From: Smithella sp. ME-1
GTDB taxonomy: Bacteria; Desulfobacterota; Syntrophia; Syntrophales; Smithellaceae
DNA length: 9,894 nt
NCBI GenBank assembly: GCA_000495415.1
Contig: AWGX01000771.1
Location: 1-9,894 of the forward strand
Direction: 5' to 3'
Part shown: positions 5,970-9,894 of the stretch, one piece after another
Layout of the letters: each line of letters opens with the position of its first letter
How positions within the stretch are numbered: position 1 is the stretch's first letter
The notes under the pieces: model-generated
Database searches by the model: none
What the model was told of the DNA's origin: nothing
What the model saw: the letters and a program-made list of their open reading frames with translations, nothing else
Program-made: the position numbers and the translations under genes

Positions 5970-6010
5970 TATCGTGAAGCTGTGATTTGGTACAGGAATT
6001 ATCAATAATA

Positions 6011-6577
6011 ATGGAACCTTTTGATTTTCAACAAATTCATGACGAATTTCGAGAGCGGATTTTTCACTATCTTTTCGGTATGGCCGGCAAAAACGACGCA
6101 GAGGATTTGACACAGGTAGTTTTCGAAAAGATAAACCGTAATCTGGAAAATTTCAGAGGAGAATCAAGCATTGCAACTTGGATTTACCGCATTGCCACCA
6201 ATGTTGCACTGGATAACGGACGTTTGGCCTCGTCACGTAAAACAATAATTTCATTGGACACAATTGAGGACATCTGTGATTGTAATATTTTAGGCAATGA
6301 TAAGCATCTTGACGCGGAAAGCAAGCTTATGAGGCGTGAAATGAATTCCTGCATCCACCGCATCGTTAAGCGCATGCCTGAAACCGAACGTGTTGTGCTG
6401 CTTCTCAGTGAATTTGAAGGACTGAAGAACCGTGAGATTGCAGAGATACTGGATATTACCATTGATACCGTAAAAATCAGACTTCACCGCGCCCGGACAA
6501 GATTAAAAAAAGACATTAAGACGGAGTGCACCCTTTATCATGACGAAAGAAACGAATTAGTTTGCACGCCTAAGTAA
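6011..6577 (+). CDS. ECF-type RNA polymerase sigma factor with Cys-bearing tail
   Basis: A 188-residue sigma-70 family protein with regions 2 and 4 only, as in ECF sigma factors. Region 2 covers about residues 12-72 (DAEDLTQVVFEKINRNLENF at 29-48, SIATWIYRIATNVALD at 53-68). Region 4 covers about 113-168 (MPETERVVLLLSEFEGLKN at 122-140, then the helix-turn-helix EIAEILDITIDTVKIRLHRAR at 142-162). A C-terminal extension holds TECTLYHDERNELVC (171-185), with two cysteines that could sense redox state or metal. ATG 6011 is preferred; an in-frame TTG at 5987 would add eight residues. Neither has a strong ribosome binding site. Only 41 bp separate it from the IS630 end, so its original promoter may be displaced. 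No anti-sigma gene follows directly. Confidence 0.85.
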   Translation: MEPFDFQQIHDEFRERIFHYLFGMAGKNDAEDLTQVVFEKINRNLENFRGESSIATWIYRIATNVALDNGRLASSRKTIISLDTIEDICDCNILGNDKHLDAESKLMRREMNSCIHRIVKRMPETERVVLLLSEFEGLKNREIAEILDITIDTVKIRLHRARTRLKKDIKTECTLYHDERNELVCTPK

Positions 6578-6583
6578 CGTAAC

Positions 6584-6724
6584 GATGCTATAAAATATCT
6601 ATCACTATCAATTATTAATTTCTTTAACCAACAATCCACCACATTCAAAAAATAAAAAATGTATCCTTTTTGATATCTCTTACGTCTATAGCGCAAAAAT
6701 TTTTCCCCAATGTTTTATAGCATC
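6584..6724. repeat. Long-spaced 12-bp perfect inverted repeat
   Basis: GATGCTATAAAA at 6584-6595 is the exact reverse complement of TTTTATAGCATC at 6713-6724, 117 bp apart, in the spacer after the sigma-factor gene. No gene lies between the arms. It could be a small non-autonomous element, paired binding sites for a regulator, or the base of a long RNA stem. Confidence 0.55.
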
Positions 6725-6761
6725 AGATAAGATTTAATATTTTTAGATTATGAACATGATC

Positions 6762-6784
6762 ATCATCAGCTAAAAACTGATGAT
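6762..6784 (+). promoter_or_regulatory. Hairpin upstream of the 4Fe-4S protein gene
   Basis: ATCATCAG (6762-6769) pairs perfectly with CTGATGAT (6777-6784) around a 7-nt A-rich loop. A run of A rather than T follows (6787-6792), so on the plus strand it is not a typical intrinsic terminator. It sits 36 bp before the GTG at 6821, within the likely leader or promoter region, and could be an operator or a leader stem. The rest of spacer 6578-6820 holds no gene. Confidence 0.45.
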
Positions 6785-6820
6785 TCAAAAAAATACTATG
6801 ATATTCGAAAGGTTGAATCT

Positions 6821-7930
6821 GTGAAAAGGTATATACTTATCTTAGGCGTATTTTTATTAGTCTTAGGCATTGCTTGTGCGACGGAAGAGATGGTGGGATG
6901 CATTCTGATGCCAATTTCAGGCGTCCTATATTTTTTCGGTACTACTTCCAAAAAAGTATTTTCTTTTTTTAATATGGAAGTGGGCAAATATCTCATAATG
7001 GCTGGTACATTTATAATTATTACATCACTAATTTTTCTCATCCCAGAGAAGAATAAAGAACTGCAACACAGTGCTAAAAGTTTCAAGTTAAATAAAGTAG
7101 GCCTATGGAAGCAAAGAAGAATGTTATTTCAGATTTTTATACTAGGATTAATAACTTTTCATATTATATTGGTTCACTTCAAAGGACTGAATATTCCCTC
7201 TATATGCCCACGGTCGTCAACAGACATCGCGACAAATTATGGCCTTTTTGGACTTTCGGCTGTATTTTGGCTTATTATGTACCTCCTCGTATTTATTTGG
7301 GGACGCGTTTTATGTTCATGGTTTTGTGTTTATTCATTTGTTCAAGAACGGTCGAACGATATTTTATCCGCATTTAATAAAAAAGTAAGCCATACAGTTA
7401 AAAAAAATTTTATTATTTATATTGTTACATCTATTTTTTGGGGTAGCGTAATTTACAATGTTACGAAATATTATTTGACAACAAACTCCCTTGAATTCAA
7501 TATTGTCAATGGGTACAAGGTTGCAAATTTATGGGTATTTTATGGAGGCATGATTACAATGCTTCCACTGACCATGTTTTTAAGCTATTATTTCGGCAAT
7601 AGATTTTTCTGTAAATATGTCTGCCCTGTTGGTGGACTAATGAGTATATATTCCCGTTTCAGTTTCTTAAAAATAAAAATAGATCATGCCAAATGCAAGA
7701 ACTGTAAAAAATGTTCACGTTCATGTCAAATGGGAGTAGATATAGACCAATACATAAAAGATGAAAAAATAGCAGTGACTGATAATAATTGCATTGCTTG
7801 TGGTGATTGTATTGATGCCTGTAAATTTTCTGCCTTGAAATATGGATTAGTTATTAAACAACCCTCATATAACGAACAACCGATATCCAATAACAAAGTA
7901 ATCCCAGTCGAGGAAAAGCAATTATCGTAA
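6821..7930 (+). CDS. NapH/NosR/CcoG-like membrane 4Fe-4S ferredoxin
   Basis: A 369-residue polytopic membrane protein with a cytoplasmic-type double cubane domain, the architecture of NapH, NosR C-terminal and CcoG-like electron-transfer proteins. Hydrophobic segments lie near 4-20, 27-40, 57-74, 101-120, 143-160, 197-213 and 240-258. Conserved Cys motifs are CSWFC (165-169) and CKYVCP (264-268, then P269). Two [4Fe-4S] motifs follow: C292-x2-C295-x2-C298-x3-C302 and C324-x2-C327-x2-C330-x3-C334. The first membrane motif lacks the proline normal in C-x3-C-P, as it reads CV, and the first cluster ends CQ instead of CP. GTG 6821 is well placed behind GAAAGG (6807-6812). It probably passes electrons between the quinone pool or a soluble donor and an unknown partner; the flavin and MerB-like genes downstream are candidates. 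The DNA is AT-rich. Confidence 0.85.
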   Translation: MKRYILILGVFLLVLGIACATEEMVGCILMPISGVLYFFGTTSKKVFSFFNMEVGKYLIMAGTFIIITSLIFLIPEKNKELQHSAKSFKLNKVGLWKQRRMLFQIFILGLITFHIILVHFKGLNIPSICPRSSTDIATNYGLFGLSAVFWLIMYLLVFIWGRVLCSWFCVYSFVQERSNDILSAFNKKVSHTVKKNFIIYIVTSIFWGSVIYNVTKYYLTTNSLEFNIVNGYKVANLWVFYGGMITMLPLTMFLSYYFGNRFFCKYVCPVGGLMSIYSRFSFLKIKIDHAKCKNCKKCSRSCQMGVDIDQYIKDEKIAVTDNNCIACGDCIDACKFSALKYGLVIKQPSYNEQPISNNKVIPVEEKQLS

Positions 7931-7974
7931 TTTTTTACTTATAGATACAGAATAAATTGAGGTGATATTATTAT

Positions 7975-8403
7975 ATGAAACCTACAGAGCTTCCACCAGA
8001 AGAGCGCATGGCTTTGCTATCGAATTTACGCTACGGTAGATTAGGCATGTCCTTGAATAACAAACCTTATGTTGTGCCTATGTCTTACGTTTACCATAAT
8101 GATAAAATATATCTCCACTCAAGAAAAGAAGGAGAAAAACTCAAAATAGCAAGAAGCAATCCGAGAGTTTGTTTCCAAGTGGATAATTTGCGTAATAACC
8201 GTTGGGCTAGCGTCATAGCAAGAGGAATAATTAAATTATCAACTGATATCGAAATCAAAAAAAAGATGTTCAACGCTTATGTTATTAAGAATATGGGTGG
8301 CCATAAAAAAAGACAATTTATGCCAGAAGATATAGAAAAAATGGATATGGTAGTGCTGGAGATGGAAATCGAAGAGATGACAGGGAGGCGGGGTATCTGG
8401 TAA
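7975..8403 (+). CDS. PNPOx-like / NimA-type split-barrel flavin protein
   Basis: A 142-residue protein of the pyridoxamine 5'-phosphate oxidase-like split beta-barrel superfamily, close in size and pattern to NimA-type (nitroimidazole resistance) and general flavin-binding members. Typical features are the N-terminal helix ending LLSNLRYGRLGMS (14-26), the strand pair PYVVPMSYVY (31-40), IYLHSRKEGEKLKIARSNPRVCFQVD (45-70, the FMN-phosphate-binding region) and WASVIARGIIKL (77-88). Such proteins bind FMN, F420 or heme; the ligand cannot be told from sequence alone. A strong ribosome binding site (GAGGTGAT, 7959-7966) precedes ATG 7975. It lies 44 nt behind the 4Fe-4S gene and 18 nt before the MerB-like gene, so co-transcription is likely. 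Confidence 0.85.
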   Translation: MKPTELPPEERMALLSNLRYGRLGMSLNNKPYVVPMSYVYHNDKIYLHSRKEGEKLKIARSNPRVCFQVDNLRNNRWASVIARGIIKLSTDIEIKKKMFNAYVIKNMGGHKKRQFMPEDIEKMDMVVLEMEIEEMTGRRGIW

Positions 8404-8421
8404 ATTAATATAACCGGATCG

Positions 8422-8706
8422 ATGAAGAAGACAGAGATGATTTATACACAGAAGGACAGGACTTATCATTTTATTATGGAATATTTCGTAAAGTGGGGAC
8501 GTGGACCACATTTTACGGAAATTGCCAAAGCCTTCTCTGTACGACCGGATGAGGGTAAAAAACTTCTGCATGAATTAATGGACACAAAACTTCCTATATG
8601 GTTATACCCCAACACGGATATAATTGCTTCATTTGCCCCATTCCACAATCTGCCCACTCAATATCAAATTACTATCGATGGAAATCAAAAATGGTATGCT
8701 CAATGA
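8422..8706 (+). CDS. MerB-like (alkylmercury lyase family) protein, interrupted at the catalytic Cys codon
   Basis: Read to the TGA, this gives 94 residues. They match the N-terminal winged-helix-like part of MerB-like proteins (HFIMEYFVKWGRGPHFTEIA, 16-35, then EGKKLLHELMDTKLP, 44-58) and the start of the core (IIASFAPFHNLPTQY, 67-81; DGNQKWYAQ, 86-94). MerB cleaves carbon-mercury bonds using Cys96, Asp99 and Cys159. In relatives the sequence after this YA-x block is Cys, and here it is TGA (codon 95). Homology resumes in frame with GFESLAVCWVFPG. Codon 95 may therefore be selenocysteine rather than stop. About two thirds of the way along, the gene is cut by a rearrangement, so the second Cys region is absent. 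The start is ATG 8422, 18 nt behind the flavin gene, with a weak CGGA site. Function on mercury itself is not shown. Confidence 0.65.
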   Translation: MKKTEMIYTQKDRTYHFIMEYFVKWGRGPHFTEIAKAFSVRPDEGKKLLHELMDTKLPIWLYPNTDIIASFAPFHNLPTQYQITIDGNQKWYAQ

Positions 8707-9801
8707 GGGTTTGAATCCCTGGCGGTCTGCTGGGTCTTTCCGGGAACGAGGATTGCCGTTCAGACCGGACTCATTGAAAACAATAGTCATATAAAACGCG
8801 CCATTGGTTTTATTGACCATCAAACAGGGAACCTCTTTTAAAATGTCATAAGCTATATGCGAAAGTTTCTCATAGTGTTTTTTGCGTTCATCCAGGTAAT
8901 CCTGATATTTCGGATGCGTCATTATTCTGGGAATCGCCAGTTGCGGAAGGGTTGTTGAACAAACCTCCGACATTTTCTGATGCAGAATTGTGTTAATGAA
9001 GCGGTCGAAAATAGGATCCTTACCGGCGTTGTATACTTCCATCCAGCCGCAACGCGAACCGGGCCACGGAAGCTCCTTGGAAATTCCTTTCATGCTGATT
9101 GCCGGAACATCATCGACAATATCGGAAAGCGGGACGGTTTTTTTACCATTAAAAACAATATTAATGTAAGTTTCGTCAAAGACAACAAAAAGATCGTTTT
9201 CTTTCGCAATCCTCACAACTTGCCTCAATGTTTCTTCAGGATAAACAAAACCGGTAGGGTTATCGGGATTAATAACCAGAATTCCAACAATCGCTTTGTG
9301 GCTTCTTACTTTCTGTTCCAGTTCCCGCATATCCGGAGACCAGCCGTTATAGGGATTCAAACGATAGGTATTAGGTGGAAACGAAGCGTGCAGAACTTCC
9401 GCCATGAAGTGTGTGGAATAGGTAGGCTCCGGCATAATCATGCGGGCGTCAACCTGAATGGAGCTGTAAGCGCGCGCGATGGCATCACCCAGGCCGTTGA
9501 AGAAGATGATATCTTCCGGTGTAATTTGCACCTTACCTCGACTGTTAAGACGATCGGCAAGAAATTTTCTTGTGGAGTCTACTCCTTTTGTCGGCGAGTA
9601 TGCAAAAGATGCGTCATCCTTTATTATTTCGGTAAGAACTTCTTTCATCCAATCGGGAATTTTTTCCCCCTTCTGCACCGGATCACCGATGTTTTCCCAA
9701 ATTATATTAATGCCTAAATCTCTAAGTTTGTTAGCAATAAGAACTATATTACGGATTTCATAAGTCAGCCCGCTACCGCCGCGGGAAATTTCAAAACGCA
9801 T
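8629..9801 (-). CDS. PLP-dependent fold-type I aminotransferase, 3' end lost
   Basis: Residues 1 to about 347 are a normal aspartate/aromatic-type aminotransferase. IGDPVQKGEKIPDWM (38-52) is the N-terminal gate, SPTKGVDSTRKFLADRL (69-85) precedes the cofactor phosphate loop GLGDAIARAYSS (103-114), NPDNPTG (178-184) binds the ring region, FDETYINIVF (208-217) holds the Asp for the pyridine nitrogen, and SMKGISKELPWPGSRCGW (236-253) holds the Schiff-base Lys242. Family members run to about 430 residues. Here the match ends after GAFYMTIVFNESGL (334-347), and the last ~43 residues are the reverse complement of the MerB-like gene. The C-terminal small domain with its substrate-carboxylate Arg is missing, so activity is doubtful. 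ATG 9801 has AGAGG 11 nt upstream. It could be annotated as a pseudogene. Confidence 0.8.
   Translation of the reverse strand: MRFEISRGGSGLTYEIRNIVLIANKLRDLGINIIWENIGDPVQKGEKIPDWMKEVLTEIIKDDASFAYSPTKGVDSTRKFLADRLNSRGKVQITPEDIIFFNGLGDAIARAYSSIQVDARMIMPEPTYSTHFMAEVLHASFPPNTYRLNPYNGWSPDMRELEQKVRSHKAIVGILVINPDNPTGFVYPEETLRQVVRIAKENDLFVVFDETYINIVFNGKKTVPLSDIVDDVPAISMKGISKELPWPGSRCGWMEVYNAGKDPIFDRFINTILHQKMSEVCSTTLPQLAIPRIMTHPKYQDYLDERKKHYEKLSHIAYDILKEVPCLMVNKTNGAFYMTIVFNESGLNGNPRSRKDPADRQGFKPSLSIPFLISIDSNLILSGQIVEWGK
8704..8841 (+). other. In-frame TGA and read-through extension of the MerB-like gene
   Basis: Decoding TGA 8704-8706 as an amino acid keeps the frame open for 44 more codons to TAA 8839. 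The first ~15 (GFESLAVCWVFPGTR) continue the family match, with E at the position of MerB Asp99. The remaining ~29 codons are antisense to the aminotransferase gene and look like random sequence. The UGA thus lies within genuine homology, while the true C terminus has been lost. Confidence 0.55.
8718..8734 (+). promoter_or_regulatory. Candidate bacterial SECIS element
   Basis: A 6-bp stem CCUGGC/GCUGGG (four Watson-Crick and two G-U pairs) carries the 5-nt loop GGUCU at 8724-8728. The loop begins at the 18th nucleotide after the UGA. The E. coli fdhF SECIS also shows GGUCU, closed by the same two GC pairs, beginning about 19 nt after its UGA. This meets the described bacterial SECIS pattern: a small apical loop, a G among its first two bases, and a distance of roughly 16-37 nt. 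It lies upstream of the breakpoint, so it belongs to the original gene. Confidence 0.55.
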
Positions 9802-9844
9802 AAGTATTCTAACCTCTTACATATTGTTGGCTGTTTCATAATAC

Positions 9845-9860
9845 ATATTTGTTCAAATAT
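9845..9860. repeat. Small palindrome upstream of the aminotransferase
   Basis: ATATTTG-TT-CAAATAT is a perfect 7-bp inverted repeat 44 bp upstream of the minus-strand ATG at 9801. Its position suits an operator near the promoter, but AT-rich palindromes of this size occur by chance. Nothing else is seen in 9802-9894. Confidence 0.3.
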
Positions 9861-9894
9861 CCAGAAAATTTTAGTGAAACTCCAATTCCGAAAG

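Noticed and set aside
8629..8760. The last ~43 residues of the aminotransferase as a genuine C-terminal domain
   Set aside because: They are exactly the reverse complement of recognisable MerB-like coding sequence, and the expected C-terminal domain motifs are absent.
8980..9717. A 245-codon plus-strand open frame opposite the aminotransferase gene
   Set aside because: It lies wholly antisense to a well-conserved aminotransferase with all cofactor motifs, and its own product is Asn/Arg-rich with no recognisable domain.
1..9894. CRISPR array, tRNA or rRNA genes
   Set aside because: No regularly spaced direct repeats of CRISPR size and no cloverleaf or rRNA-like sequence were seen on either strand.

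Overview
The window looks like bacterial chromosome with a heavy load of decayed accessory DNA. Gene content suggests a Desulfobacterota-type (deltaproteobacterial, perhaps syntrophic) anaerobe: FkbM methyltransferases, an Rnk-type Gre factor, a REP-associated transposase relic, a NapH-like ferredoxin and dispersed CATTCCCGCG-type palindromes. This placement is an inference from style; no rRNA or other phylogenetic marker is present.

Layout. (1) 1-157 is a run of four perfect palindromes. The last one contains the ribosome binding site of an APH/AmgK-like sugar kinase (158-1159). (2) 1160-4150 is an AT-rich graveyard of a surface-glycan locus: a VapC toxin tail, two intact FkbM methyltransferases on opposite strands, the last ~43 codons of a sugar C-methyltransferase, a multiply frameshifted glycosyltransferase-like gene, and a frameshifted unknown gene on the minus strand. 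(3) 4230-4643 encodes an Rnk/GreA-GreB-type factor from a TTG start. It is followed by short tandem repeats and the C-terminal scrap of a REP-associated transposase. (4) 4830-5966 is a complete IS630-family element inserted at a CTAG target. Its transposase stop codon is completed by the target site. (5) 6011-8706 reads in one direction: an ECF sigma factor with a two-Cys tail, a NapH/NosR-like membrane 4Fe-4S protein, a PNPOx-like flavin protein, and a MerB-like (alkylmercury lyase family) protein. (6) 8629-9801 on the minus strand is a fold-type I aminotransferase whose 3' end has been lost. It converges on the MerB-like gene at one breakpoint near 8746-8760.

The most interesting signal is in the MerB-like gene. 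Its frame is interrupted by TGA exactly where the family carries the catalytic cysteine (codon 95; Cys96 in MerB). Homology continues in frame after the TGA. Eighteen nucleotides downstream is a 6-bp stem capped by GGUCU, the same apical loop as the Escherichia coli fdhF SECIS. This fits a selenocysteine codon in a MerB-like protein, although the present copy is truncated downstream and may no longer work.

The sigma factor, ferredoxin, flavin protein and MerB-like protein may form a functional set (redox or metal/organometal chemistry), but only their order and spacing support that here.
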